The notes: generated by a model not told the origin, from the sequence alone. A stretch of DNA of 64,000 bases from Streptomyces geranii (GCF_002954775.1 NZ_PJME01000005.1:348450-412449), one strand, 5' to 3'. Shown: positions 8,642-18,018, numbered from the stretch's first letter. Translations and numbers: made by a program.

Positions 8642-11600
8642 ATGCGAAGACGAATCGAAACCGCCTTACAGCGCCTCCTGATCGTCCTGGCGCTCGTGGC
8701 CTGTCCCGCCCTCACCGCGACCCCCGCCAGCGCCGCGCAGACCATCGGGTTCCCCACCTTCAGCGGACCCGCGATCCCGGCCCCGCCCGTCGCCCACACC
8801 ACCGGCGACATGATGAAGTCCATCTACGACGCGGAGAGTTCGGGCACCGACTTCTGGATGGACCGGCTGCTCGCCCGCACCGGCGACGACCCGGCCGGAC
8901 CCTGGCTGATGAGCCGGGGCCGCGCCCTGTTCATGAAGACCCACAACCCGGCGGTCCTCGGTTTCGGCGGCAACGTCGCCTACTGGGAGGGCGTCAACAA
9001 CCAGAACGCCTACGCCGTCGCGATCACCCCGGGCACCTTCACCGAACAGGTCGCCCAGCGCCGCCAGACGCCCAGCCACTGGAACAGCGTCCACACCAGC
9101 GGCTCGGTCCAGGTCAGCCAGACCAAGTTCATCACCGAGAACAACGTGGCCGTCACCAACCTGTCGATCAAGAACAACGGCAGCAGCTCAACCACCCTGC
9201 AACTACGGGCGACTTCGCCGTACGCCACGACAGGCACCGGCAGTGAGCTGACCGGCCAGGTGAACGCGTACAACAACCTCACGACCCTCCGCCCCCGCCT
9301 CACCGGCGACGGTTTCGCGGTCTCCAGCGGCGGTCTCAACCGCTCGGTGACGGTCGCGGCCGGGGCCACGGTGACCGCGAAGGTCGTGATGGGCTTCGTC
9401 ACCGACGAGATCCCGCAGTCGCTCACCGAGTACAACGCCTACGCGGGCTACTCGAACGCGACCGCCTTCGCGACCCACGTCAGGGCCTACAACCTGTGGT
9501 GGGCGCAGAACGTGCCCTACATCGACGTACCGGAACCGGCGATCAAGAAGAACATCTACTACCGCTGGTGGCTGATGCGCTTCAACAACCTGGACGCCGA
9601 CATCCCCGGCCAGACCTTCCAGTTCCCGACGTCGACCGAGGGCGTCCTCGGCTACAACAACGCGATCGCGCTCACCCAGCCGATGCACATCGACGACCTG
9701 AAGTACCTGCGCAACCCGGCCTACGCGTACGGGGACTGGCTGAGCGTCGGCCAGACCTCGAAGGGCGGGCGGTTCCTCGACAACCCGGGTGACCCGGAGA
9801 ACTGGTCCAACAGCTACACCCAGTACATCGCCGAGGCGGCCTGGAAGAGCTACCAGATCCACGGCGGCCAGCCGGGCATCGCCGCCAACCTGGCGCGCTA
9901 CGCCGAGGGCGACGTCAAGGGCCAACTCTCCTACTACGACCACGACAACAACAAGCTCATCGAGTACGACTGGGGCGCGCTGACCGGCAACGACGCCGAC
10001 GCGGTCTCCTTCCACTGGAAGCCCGGCAACATGGACCGCGCCGAGTCCGCCTACCAGTACAGCGGCGCGCTGGCCGCGGCCCAGGCCTACGACGCGATCG
10101 GCAACACGGCCAAGGCGACCGAGATGCGCACGCTCGCGACGCAGATCAAGGACGCCATCGTCAACGTCCTGTGGAACCCCAACCGGCAGTTGTTCGAGCA
10201 CCGGTTGAAGTCGACGAACGAGTGGGTGCCCTGGAAGGAGATCAACAACTACTACCCGTTCGCGGTCGGCGCGATCCCCAACACCACTGCCTACAAGCAG
10301 GCGTTGAGGCTCTACGACGACCCGGCGCAATACCCGGTCTTCCCCTTCTACACGGCCAACCAGGTCGACAAGCAGGCGGCGGCCGACGCCGGTGAACCGG
10401 GTTCCAACAACTTCTCGACGATCAACTCGACGGTCCAGTTCCGGCTGTACTCCTCGGTGTTGCGCAACTATCCCAACTCGTGGATGAACGCGACCGACTA
10501 CAAGAAGCTCCTGTACTGGAACACCTGGGCGCAGTACGTCGGCGGCAACACCCAGTGGCCGGACGCGAACGAGTTCTGGGCGGACTGGAACGGCAGCTCC
10601 ATCAACTACCGGTCCTGGATCCACCACAACATCCTGGGCAGCAGCAACTGGACGGTGATCGAGGACGTAGCCGGACTCCGGCCGCGCAGTGACGCCAAGG
10701 TGGAGGTCTCCCCGATCGACATCGGCTGGAGCCACTTCACCGTCAACAACCTCCGCTACCGCAACGCCGATCTGTCGATCGTCTGGGACGACCCGGCCGA
10801 CGGCGTGGTCCGCTACCCGGGTGTCCCGGAGGGCTACTCGATCTACGTCAACGGCAACCGGGCCGCCACCGTCAGCTCCCTGGTCCCCTTCACCTGGGAC
10901 CCGGCGACCGGCGCTGTCACCACCAACGGCACGGTCACCTTCAACACGGCGGTCGCCGGACTGCAGGCACCCAACCAGGTCGTCCAGAGCAGCCCCCGGA
11001 TGGTCGACATGCTGGCCAAGGCGGGCGTCGACCTCACGGCCGACCTGACCAACATCGCCTCCGGGGCGACGACTTCGGCCTCGTTCACCGGCTCAGGCAG
11101 TTCGGTCTCGGGCGCGGTCGACGGCTTCCCGACCAACGAGCCCTTCTGGGGCGCCGGCGGCTCCGCCAACAGCCAGGACTGGTACGAGCTGAACTTCGGC
11201 GCGGCCCGCACGCTGAACGAGGTGCGCCTGTACTTCAAGGACAGCCGCCCGGCGAGTACGACCTACCGGGCGCCGTCGGCGTACAACATCCAGTACTACG
11301 ACGGCAGTTCATGGGTGAACGCGCCGAGCCAGACCAAGACCCCGACCGCTCCACGCGCCAACTACAACCTCGTGCAGTTCCCGGCGATCACCGCCCAGCG
11401 CATCCGCGTCCTGGCCACCAACGCCTCCGGCGCGAAAACGGGCCTCACCGAGGTCAAGGTGTTCAACCGGGGCGGGGTCCAGCCGCCGCAGCCACCGGCC
11501 AACCAGGCGACTTCGGCGACACCGTCCGCGTCCTACACCTCCGCCTGGGAGAGCGTCGCCGCGCTCAACGACGGCATCGAACCGCCCTCCTCCAACGACA

Positions 11601-11926
11601 CGGTGAACCCGCGCTGGGGCACCTGGCCGGAGACGGGCCAGCAGTGGGCCGAGCTGACCTGGCCGACCGCGAAGACCCTCAACAAGGCCGACGTGTACTT
11701 CTTCGACGACGACCAGGGCATCGACATGCCGTCCGCCTGGAAACTCCAGTACTGGAACGGCAGCGCGTACGTGGACGTGCCGGGCGCGGGCGCGTACGGA
11801 CTGGCCAAGAACCAGTACAACTCCGTGTCGTTCACGGCCACCAGCACCACCCGCCTACGGGTGCTCCTGACCAGCACCGGCAGCAGCTCCCTCGGACTTC
11901 TCGAAGTCAAGGCGTACAGCCCCTGA
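8642..11926 (+). CDS. Secreted (alpha/alpha)6-type glycoside hydrolase with two discoidin domains, GH121-like candidate
   Basis: 1094 aa with a Sec signal peptide (cleavage after about residue 32, ASAA). Residues 50-290 look like an N-terminal beta-sandwich; residues 295-690 look like an (alpha/alpha)6 barrel of the GH63/MGH1-like kind (STEGVLGYNN near 332-340, HWKPGNMDRAESAY near 458-471, DANEFWADWN near 641-650). Two F5/8 type C (discoidin) carbohydrate-binding domains follow, about 800-950 and 960-1094. It starts 115 bp after the LacI gene with its own promoter. In Bifidobacterium the GH121 enzyme HypBA2 (beta-L-arabinobiosidase) has a comparable architecture and sits beside GH127 and GH43 genes. 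The GH121 call rests on context and architecture; another clan member is possible. Confidence 0.7.
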   Translation: MRRRIETALQRLLIVLALVACPALTATPASAAQTIGFPTFSGPAIPAPPVAHTTGDMMKSIYDAESSGTDFWMDRLLARTGDDPAGPWLMSRGRALFMKTHNPAVLGFGGNVAYWEGVNNQNAYAVAITPGTFTEQVAQRRQTPSHWNSVHTSGSVQVSQTKFITENNVAVTNLSIKNNGSSSTTLQLRATSPYATTGTGSELTGQVNAYNNLTTLRPRLTGDGFAVSSGGLNRSVTVAAGATVTAKVVMGFVTDEIPQSLTEYNAYAGYSNATAFATHVRAYNLWWAQNVPYIDVPEPAIKKNIYYRWWLMRFNNLDADIPGQTFQFPTSTEGVLGYNNAIALTQPMHIDDLKYLRNPAYAYGDWLSVGQTSKGGRFLDNPGDPENWSNSYTQYIAEAAWKSYQIHGGQPGIAANLARYAEGDVKGQLSYYDHDNNKLIEYDWGALTGNDADAVSFHWKPGNMDRAESAYQYSGALAAAQAYDAIGNTAKATEMRTLATQIKDAIVNVLWNPNRQLFEHRLKSTNEWVPWKEINNYYPFAVGAIPNTTAYKQALRLYDDPAQYPVFPFYTANQVDKQAAADAGEPGSNNFSTINSTVQFRLYSSVLRNYPNSWMNATDYKKLLYWNTWAQYVGGNTQWPDANEFWADWNGSSINYRSWIHHNILGSSNWTVIEDVAGLRPRSDAKVEVSPIDIGWSHFTVNNLRYRNADLSIVWDDPADGVVRYPGVPEGYSIYVNGNRAATVSSLVPFTWDPATGAVTTNGTVTFNTAVAGLQAPNQVVQSSPRMVDMLAKAGVDLTADLTNIASGATTSASFTGSGSSVSGAVDGFPTNEPFWGAGGSANSQDWYELNFGAARTLNEVRLYFKDSRPASTTYRAPSAYNIQYYDGSSWVNAPSQTKTPTAPRANYNLVQFPAITAQRIRVLATNASGAKTGLTEVKVFNRGGVQPPQPPANQATSATPSASYTSAWESVAALNDGIEPPSSNDTVNPRWGTWPETGQQWAELTWPTAKTLNKADVYFFDDDQGIDMPSAWKLQYWNGSAYVDVPGAGAYGLAKNQYNSVSFTATSTTRLRVLLTSTGSSSLGLLEVKAYSP

Positions 11927-11939
11927 GGGACGAGATGGG

Positions 11940-13466
11940 ATGAGAAGGGATGTGCCTGAAGTGACCCGTTCCAGATGTACGGCCGTACTGGTCTCCGTCC
12001 TAGCCATGGTGGTCGCCCTCCTGGTGGCATCGCCGCCCGCGTCCGCCGCCGTCTCGTTCGGTTCGACGGGCGTGAACCAGAACGGCGGCAACTGCCTGGA
12101 CCTGCCAGGGAGTTCGACGACCAACGCCACTCAACTCCGCGCCTTCACATGCAGTTCGGGCGCCGCCAACCAGAACTTCGCCTACACCCCGGTCGCGGGG
12201 ACCTCCGACACGTACACGATCACCACGCAGTCCGGTCAGTGCGTGGACGTCTTCGGGGCGTCCACGGCGGACAACGCCACGATCATCCAGTGGCCCTGCC
12301 ACAGCGGGACGAACCAGCAGTGGCGGCTCGTCCCCGTCACGGTCTCCGGCACCGACAAGACCTTCAACCTGATCTCGGTCAGTTCCGGCAAGTGCGTGAC
12401 GCCCAGCGGTGGTTCGTCGGCCTCGAACACCAACCTCGTACAACTCCCGTGCGCCACAGCCAACGGCAGGGTGTGGCGGCTGCCCGGATTCACCAGCGGA
12501 GGCGGCACAGGCACGCACACGTTCACCAACCCGCTGTCCCAGCACGGGCCCGACCCCTGGCTGACGTACTACAGCGGCTACTACTACCTCGCCACGACCA
12601 CCTGGAACTCGACGGTCACCATGCGCAAGGCGAGCACCCTCGCCGGGCTCGCGACCGCCACCGACCAGGTGATCTTCAACCTCACCCGGCCCAACGGCGC
12701 GGGCACGATGTGGGCGCCGGAGTTCCACCTGCTCGACGGCCCCAACGGCAAGCGCTGGTACTTCTACTACACGGCCGGGCAGGAGCCGTACAACCTGGGA
12801 ACGCAGCGCATCCATGTGCTGGAGAGCGCCGGCCTGGACCCGATGGGCCCCTACTCATTCAAGGCCGACCTGCTCGACCCGACCCAGGACAACACCTGGG
12901 AACTCGACCCGGGAATCCTCCAGTTGAACGGCCAGCTGTATCTCCTGGGCACGTTCTACAACGGCTCGCAGCCGATGTTCATCCGGCCGCTGTCCAATCC
13001 GTGGACGGCGAGCGGGACTCGGCGGATTCTGTCGACCCCGACCTACAGTTGGGAGACGGTCGGCGGTGCGGTCAACGAGGGTGCCGAGGTGCTTCAGCGC
13101 GGCGGCAAGACGTTCATCGTGTACTCGGCGAGCCACTGCTCCACGCCCGACTACAAGTTGGGGATGCTGACGTACAACGGGACCGGCGACCCGCTCAACT
13201 CCGCCTCCTGGGTCAAGTCACCGAACCCGGTGTTCCAGCGGTCCAACGCCAATGGTGTGTACGGGCCGGGCCACAACGGGTTCTTCAAGTCCCCCGACGG
13301 GACGGAGGACTGGATCGTCTACCACGCCAACAACTCCACCTCGGGCGGCTGCGACATGAACCGCACCACCAGGGCGCAGAAGTTCACCTGGAACGCCGAC
13401 GGCACACCGAACTTCGGTACGCCGGTGGCGCTCGGCGTCACGCTGACCTCGCCGTCGGGCGAGTGA
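11940..13466 (+). CDS. Secreted CBM13-GH43 alpha-L-arabinofuranosidase-like enzyme
   Basis: 508 aa. Signal peptide to about residue 37, then a ricin-type beta-trefoil (CBM13; Cys-rich with QxW repeats such as NQQW, residues 38-182), a short Gly-rich linker and a GH43 five-bladed propeller to the end. Catalytic candidates: D205 in HGPDPW (base), D323 in ELDPG (pKa modulator) and E380 in VNEGAE (acid); WAPE at 258-261 is the usual second-blade motif. The closest familiar type is the actinobacterial exo-alpha-1,5-arabinofuranosidase group, but the substrate could be the alpha-linked terminal arabinose of plant glycoproteins. It lies 13 bp after the large glycosidase gene and is presumably co-transcribed. 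The 3' end overlaps the convergent phosphatase gene by 29 bp. Confidence 0.88.
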   Translation: MRRDVPEVTRSRCTAVLVSVLAMVVALLVASPPASAAVSFGSTGVNQNGGNCLDLPGSSTTNATQLRAFTCSSGAANQNFAYTPVAGTSDTYTITTQSGQCVDVFGASTADNATIIQWPCHSGTNQQWRLVPVTVSGTDKTFNLISVSSGKCVTPSGGSSASNTNLVQLPCATANGRVWRLPGFTSGGGTGTHTFTNPLSQHGPDPWLTYYSGYYYLATTTWNSTVTMRKASTLAGLATATDQVIFNLTRPNGAGTMWAPEFHLLDGPNGKRWYFYYTAGQEPYNLGTQRIHVLESAGLDPMGPYSFKADLLDPTQDNTWELDPGILQLNGQLYLLGTFYNGSQPMFIRPLSNPWTASGTRRILSTPTYSWETVGGAVNEGAEVLQRGGKTFIVYSASHCSTPDYKLGMLTYNGTGDPLNSASWVKSPNPVFQRSNANGVYGPGHNGFFKSPDGTEDWIVYHANNSTSGGCDMNRTTRAQKFTWNADGTPNFGTPVALGVTLTSPSGE

Positions 13467-14640
13467 CGGCCGACTCGTAGGCCGTCGTTCCACAGACCGG
13501 CGGTTCGGGGACCACCACTTCCCGGACCGTCGGTTTGCGGATGAGGAGCAGGGCCGCGTCGTCGTGGAGCCGTCCGCCCACGTGGTCCAGCAGTTCCTCG
13601 TGGAGCGCGTCGAGGGTGGCGGCGGGCTCGTCGGAGGCGTGGCGGGCCAGACCTTCGTCCAGGGGGTAGAAGGCGCGGCCCCGGTCGCGGGCCTCGGTGA
13701 CGCCGTCGGTGTAGAGGAGGAGCTGGTCGCCGTCGCCGAAGGGCAGTACGTGCAGGTCGGGGGTGTGGCCGGTGAGGGCGCGCAGGCCGAGGGGCGGGGC
13801 CGGGTGCGTGGGCTCGACGGCCGTGACCTCGCCGGAGGCATGGACGAGCAGCGGAGGCGCGTGGCCGCAGTTGACCACCTCCAGCTGTCCCGTCCTCGGG
13901 TATCCGGCGACGACGGCGGTCACGAAGTCGTCCGGGCCGAGGTTGCGGGCGAGGCTCCGCTCGATGCGGTCGACGACGGCGAGGAGGTCGGGCTCGTCGT
14001 AGGCGGCCTCCCGGAACACACCGAGGACCAGGGCGGCGGTCCCGACGGCCGGGAGCCCCTTGCCGCGCACATCGCCGACGATCAGTCTCACCCCGTACGG
14101 CGTGGGTATCAGCGCGTACAGATCACCCCCTATCCGGGCCTCGGCCGCCGCCGCGCTGTAGCGGACGGCCACCTGGAAGGGTCCGACCGTCGCCGGGACG
14201 GGACTGAGCAGGGCGTGCTGGGCGGTCTCGGCGACCGAGCGGACCGCGTCGAGGACCCGCTCCCGGCGTCCGCGCAGGACGCTGGCCAGGCCGCTCGCCA
14301 GGGTGACGGCGGCCAGGGCGGAGAGTCCGGCGGCCAGCTCGCGGCCCGGTACGCCGTCCCAGGCGGCGAGGCTCGCGCCGAGCGCCCCGGCGAGGAGGCC
14401 GACGCAGAGGACACCGCGCGGCCCGTTGGTGGTGGCGGCCAGCGCGGGCCCGGCGGCGAGCAGCGGCAGCCAGTTGGTACCGGATCCGCCGACGAGATCG
14501 CCCAGGACGACACCCGCGACGATCAGCACGGGCAGGGCGGGCAGGATCGGCAGTGCGAACAGGATCGGCGGGGCGGCCGTGCGGTGCCTGAACGCCCGCT
14601 TCGGCCAGTGGTCGCCACTGTGGTGTCGGGCCTGACTCAT
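13438..14640 (-). CDS. Membrane-anchored SpoIIE/PP2C-type protein phosphatase
   Basis: 400 aa. Residues 20-130 are strongly hydrophobic with several likely membrane helices; residues 160-380 form a SpoIIE-type PP2C phosphatase domain (EARIGGDLYALIPT, LIVGDVRGKGLPA, VNCGHAPPLLV, LLYTDGVTEARD, DDAALLLIRK) with metal-binding aspartates in the GGD, GD and DD positions. Such proteins usually dephosphorylate anti-sigma-factor antagonists. The start is ATG at 14640; upstream extensions read through the IclR gene region in another frame. It follows the IclR gene by 107 bp on the same strand. The C-terminal tail overlaps the convergent GH43 gene. Confidence 0.88.
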   Translation of the reverse strand: MSQARHHSGDHWPKRAFRHRTAAPPILFALPILPALPVLIVAGVVLGDLVGGSGTNWLPLLAAGPALAATTNGPRGVLCVGLLAGALGASLAAWDGVPGRELAAGLSALAAVTLASGLASVLRGRRERVLDAVRSVAETAQHALLSPVPATVGPFQVAVRYSAAAAEARIGGDLYALIPTPYGVRLIVGDVRGKGLPAVGTAALVLGVFREAAYDEPDLLAVVDRIERSLARNLGPDDFVTAVVAGYPRTGQLEVVNCGHAPPLLVHASGEVTAVEPTHPAPPLGLRALTGHTPDLHVLPFGDGDQLLLYTDGVTEARDRGRAFYPLDEGLARHASDEPAATLDALHEELLDHVGGRLHDDAALLLIRKPTVREVVVPEPPVCGTTAYESAVTRPTARSA

Positions 14641-14747
14641 GTTCCGTCCACAGTCCTCACCTGTGTACGGGGTGAGCCCCCGATATGCCTGTTTCATCCA
14701 GTAATCAGGAAACGCGATCAACCGGGTCGGCGGCAAGGATCGGATTT

Positions 14748-15506
14748 TCAGATAGTGAGCGAGAGGCTCCTGGTCACCCGGTCCGCGATCGGGATCAGCC
14801 GGGCCCGGACCTCCGGGACCCGGGAGAGCCGGTCCACCGGCATGGACACGCCGAGCGAGCCGAGCGTGTCGCCCCGGTAGACGGGGACGGCGACACAGAC
14901 CGTCCCGAGTGCGTACTCCTCCAGGTCCGTGACGGCCGGGGCCACGGGTGAGGAGTCGATACGCCGGAGCAGTTCGGGCCGGCTGGTGATGGTCCTGGGG
15001 GTGAGGTCGGCGAGGTGGTGCCGGGAGAGGTACTCCTTCCGCGCCTCCTCGTCCATCTCCCGCAGGACGGACTTGCCGAGCGCGGTGGCGTGTCCGGCGT
15101 CCTCGAACCCCACCCACAGGTCGACGCGGGGCGCCCGGGGACCGTCGACGATCTCGGCGACCCGGATCTCGCCCTCCTCGTAGAAGGTGAGGTAGGCGGC
15201 GGTCGCCAGTTCGTCGCGCAGCGCGGCCAGCGTGGGCCGGACCCGGCTGAGCAGCGCCTGGCCCCGGCCGGTCGTCCGCAGGGTCTGGAACTTGTCGCCG
15301 AGGATGAACCCGCCGTCGTCGAGTTTCCGCAGGTAGCCGTCGTGGACGAGGGTCCGCAGCAAGTGGTAGGCGGTGGCCAGGGGCAGCCCGGTCTCCCGCG
15401 CCAGCTGCTTGGCCGGCGCCCCGTTCGCGTGCGCGCTCACCGCCTCCAGCAGCCGGAAGGCCCGCTGGACGGAGGTGATGAGCGTGGGGCCTTCGTGCGC
15501 TCCCAT
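14748..15506 (-). CDS. IclR-family transcriptional regulator
   Basis: 252 aa. N-terminal winged helix (LITSVQRAFRLLEAV then APAKQLARETGLPLATAYHLLRTL, residues 9-55), then the IclR effector-binding domain (GHATALGKSVLREM, ALGTVCVAVPVYRGDTLGSLG). The start is ATG at 15506. It does not adjoin an obvious catabolic operon: downstream is the SpoIIE phosphatase and upstream a secreted protein gene. The target is unknown. Confidence 0.9.
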   Translation of the reverse strand: MGAHEGPTLITSVQRAFRLLEAVSAHANGAPAKQLARETGLPLATAYHLLRTLVHDGYLRKLDDGGFILGDKFQTLRTTGRGQALLSRVRPTLAALRDELATAAYLTFYEEGEIRVAEIVDGPRAPRVDLWVGFEDAGHATALGKSVLREMDEEARKEYLSRHHLADLTPRTITSRPELLRRIDSSPVAPAVTDLEEYALGTVCVAVPVYRGDTLGSLGVSMPVDRLSRVPEVRARLIPIADRVTRSLSLTI

Positions 15507-15555
15507 GGGACAAGGGTGCGCCCGGCGGGGAGGACGGGCAAGGCGTGCAGGGTTC

Positions 15556-15595
15556 GGGGGCGACAGCCCCCGGTGGGGGTCCTCCGGGGACCCCC
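15556..15595 (-). terminator. Two hairpins after the secreted repeat-protein gene
   Basis: GGGGGTCC (15575-15582) pairs with GGACCCCC (15588-15595), and GGGGGC (15556-15561) pairs with GCCCCC (15566-15571). They lie between the stop of the 15641-16756 gene and the IclR start. There is no U-tract, as is common for Streptomyces terminators. Confidence 0.45.
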
Positions 15596-15640
15596 TCCGA
15601 GGGAGGGCCGGGCAAGGACTGCGGGCGCGAAAGAGCGGTC

Positions 15641-16756
15641 TCAGCGAGTCGAACGCTGGATCAGCTCGTACAGGGCGGAGGTGTGCTCTCCGGTGATCAG
15701 GTTGTAGCTGCCGACGGACCAGAACTGTCCGGCGCGGCCGGTGGGCGCGAGAGCCTCGATGTCGTACGCCTGGGTCTGGCCGCCGGGGACGGCGTCACCC
15801 TGCACGGACGTCCAGACTCCGTGCCGCAGGCGCCAGTAGAGGGCGGTGCCCTCGTAGCCGTAGGGGTCGCCCGAGACCCAGACGGTGCCCTTGCCGTCGC
15901 CGGTGATGGCAGTGCCCCACAGCCCGTCGACCGGCCCCGTCACATCGCGCCAGGTGCGGCCGTTCCAGTGCAGCACCTTGGTCTGCTGCGGTTCGTCCTC
16001 GGAGTACGGGCCGAGGGCGGTGATCCAGACGCTGCGGGCGGACTCCTGGTACACCGCCGCGGCCGTGAAGTTGCTGCCGGCCGGCGCGGTGTCGGTCCAC
16101 GAACGGCCGTCCCAGTGCAGGAGCACGGACCGGCTCGGCTGGCCGACGAGCGCGAACTGCCCGACCGCCCAGGCGTCATGGGCGGTCCGCGCGTCAATGG
16201 CGTTGATGCGGACACCGCTTGGAAGGGGTGTGCTCTGCCAGACGCCGTGGGCATAGGAGTTGATCGCGGTGTCGCTCACCAGCCAGGTCCTGCCGGGGGC
16301 GGTGGCGAGCTTCGCGAAGCCGTAGCCCTGCTCCGCGGGCAGAGGCTTCTCCGTCCACCGCTTGCCGTCGTAGTGGGCCAGGGTCTCGCCCTGCTGGTCC
16401 CAGCCGTACGCCCAGACGTCGTGCGCGGACTCCGCGTCCACGGCGTGCCACGTGCCGGTCTCCGGCACGTCGGGGGTGACCTGCTGCTGCCAGGTTCTGC
16501 CGTTCCAGCGCAGGATGACGCCCTGGCCGACGCCGTCGACGTACTGGGTTCCGACCGCCCAGGCGGCGTTCGGACCGACCGACGCGATGTCGGAGAGCCC
16601 GGAGTTGTCCGAGAGCGTCCCCGCCAGCGAGGTCCGCCAGGCCGGGGCGCCGGAAGTCCGGCCGTCCGCCGCCGAGACCGCGGCGGGGGCGACGGTCACG
16701 GTGGTCGCCGTGAGCGCCGCGACGAACGCGATCTTGAGGTACGTACCTGTCTTCAT
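15641..16756 (-). CDS. Secreted beta-propeller-like repeat protein of unknown function
   Basis: 371 aa. The start is ATG at 16756, with GAGGGGGAGC upstream; signal peptide about 1-33 (ending VSAAD). The mature part is built of blades with the recurring pattern D-x-W-A-V-G (NAAWAVG, HDVWAYG, HDAWAVG, RSVWITA, GTVWVSG) followed by LxWNGRxW, as in WD/Kelch-like or sialidase-like propellers. No catalytic residues can be assigned. It stands alone between the two sugar loci and could be a carbohydrate- or surface-binding protein, but this is a guess. Confidence 0.75.
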   Translation of the reverse strand: MKTGTYLKIAFVAALTATTVTVAPAAVSAADGRTSGAPAWRTSLAGTLSDNSGLSDIASVGPNAAWAVGTQYVDGVGQGVILRWNGRTWQQQVTPDVPETGTWHAVDAESAHDVWAYGWDQQGETLAHYDGKRWTEKPLPAEQGYGFAKLATAPGRTWLVSDTAINSYAHGVWQSTPLPSGVRINAIDARTAHDAWAVGQFALVGQPSRSVLLHWDGRSWTDTAPAGSNFTAAAVYQESARSVWITALGPYSEDEPQQTKVLHWNGRTWRDVTGPVDGLWGTAITGDGKGTVWVSGDPYGYEGTALYWRLRHGVWTSVQGDAVPGGQTQAYDIEALAPTGRAGQFWSVGSYNLITGEHTSALYELIQRSTR

Positions 16757-16895
16757 GAGTGCTCCCCCTCTGCCACGGGGGTGCCGCGCGGGTCCTGCAA
16801 GATCGCCCCCCGTAATCGTGTGGTCACTCATGAGACGGCTCACCCCACGGGATGGTTGTACCGGCCACACCGCCCGTTCCGAGCCACCGGCCCCC

Positions 16896-17975
16896 TCACC
16901 CCGAGCGCGGCGGAGCCGTACTCTCCCGTACCACCAACCGCGTCGGCACCAGCGTCGTCCCGTGCTCCGTCGCGTCCTGCCGCATCTGCCGCAGGACGCC
17001 CTCCACGCACAGCCGCCCCACCTCGGCGAAGTCCTGGTGCACTGTCGTCAGCGGGGGCAGGAACGAACCCGCCTCCGGGATGTCGTCGAAGCCGATCACG
17101 CTGACGTCCTCGGGGACCCTGCGTCCGCTCTCGTGCAGCGCTCGCAGCAGGCCCAGGGCCATCTGGTCGTTGGCCACGAACACCGCCGTGCAGTCGGGTA
17201 GCCGGGCGATGCGCAGGCCCGCGTGGTAGCCGGACTCCGCCGACCAGTCGCCGCGTACCAGCGCGGGCGCGGTCCGTCCCGACGCGTGGAGTTCCGCGCG
17301 CCAGGCGTCCGTGCGGCGCTGGGCCGCGTACGAGCCCTCGGGGCCCGCCAGGTGCCAGACCGTGCGGTGCCCGAGGTCCAGCAGGTGCCGTACGGCGGTG
17401 CGGGTGCCGCCCGCCTGGTCGGTGTCGACGACCGTGTAGCGGTCGCCCGCGTCGGAGTCGGCGACGACCACCTGGACGTGCGGCGGCATGGAGAGGGTCG
17501 ACGCGTCGAGGAGGTGGACTTCGAGGATGACGATCACCGCGTCGACGGCCAGCTCGCCGAGCCGCGAGAAGGCGCCGCGCACCTCGTCCTGTGTCGGGAC
17601 GGCGACCGGCAGCAGTGTGACCGAGTAGCCTTCGTGTGCCGCCGAGGTCGCGATGGCCTCCAGTGTGCGGACGTTTCCGGTGGTGGACAGGCCGAAGGTG
17701 ATCACGCCGATCGTGCGGAACTCACCGCGCTTCAGCGCCCTGGCGGCGCTGTTGGGCCGGTAGCCAAGCTCCTTCATGGCCGCCAGGACCTGCTGCCGGG
17801 TCTCCTCGTTGACGCCCGGGAAGCCGTTCGACACCCGGGAGACGGTCTGCGAGGACACACCCGCGACCCGGGCGACGTCCGCCATGGAGGCGCTCTGTGT
17901 ACGGCGGGCCGTCCGCTTCCTGGTGCGTGCGCGTGCCCGCGCCGGATCCGCCGAGGTGCCGTCAGCTGTGTCCAC
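16896..17975 (-). CDS. LacI-family transcriptional regulator of the galactan locus
   Basis: 359 aa, GTG start at 17975 with a GGAAGG-type site upstream. A basic N-terminal extension (Arg/Lys-rich, residues 10-28) precedes the LacI helix-turn-helix (MADVARVAGVSSQTVSRVSN, about 31-50) and the sensor domain (AVFVANDQMALGLL, VSVIGFDDI). It is divergent from the ABC importer operon, with two identical perfect palindromes in the 210-bp gap. It most likely represses that operon and perhaps itself; by context the inducer would be galactose or a galacto-oligosaccharide. Confidence 0.92.
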   Translation of the reverse strand: MDTADGTSADPARARARTRKRTARRTQSASMADVARVAGVSSQTVSRVSNGFPGVNEETRQQVLAAMKELGYRPNSAARALKRGEFRTIGVITFGLSTTGNVRTLEAIATSAAHEGYSVTLLPVAVPTQDEVRGAFSRLGELAVDAVIVILEVHLLDASTLSMPPHVQVVVADSDAGDRYTVVDTDQAGGTRTAVRHLLDLGHRTVWHLAGPEGSYAAQRRTDAWRAELHASGRTAPALVRGDWSAESGYHAGLRIARLPDCTAVFVANDQMALGLLRALHESGRRVPEDVSVIGFDDIPEAGSFLPPLTTVHQDFAEVGRLCVEGVLRQMRQDATEHGTTLVPTRLVVRESTAPPRSG

Positions 17976-18018
17976 CCGTCAACCCTCGCCTTCCCGTCCA
18001 CAGTTGCTCCGACGACCC

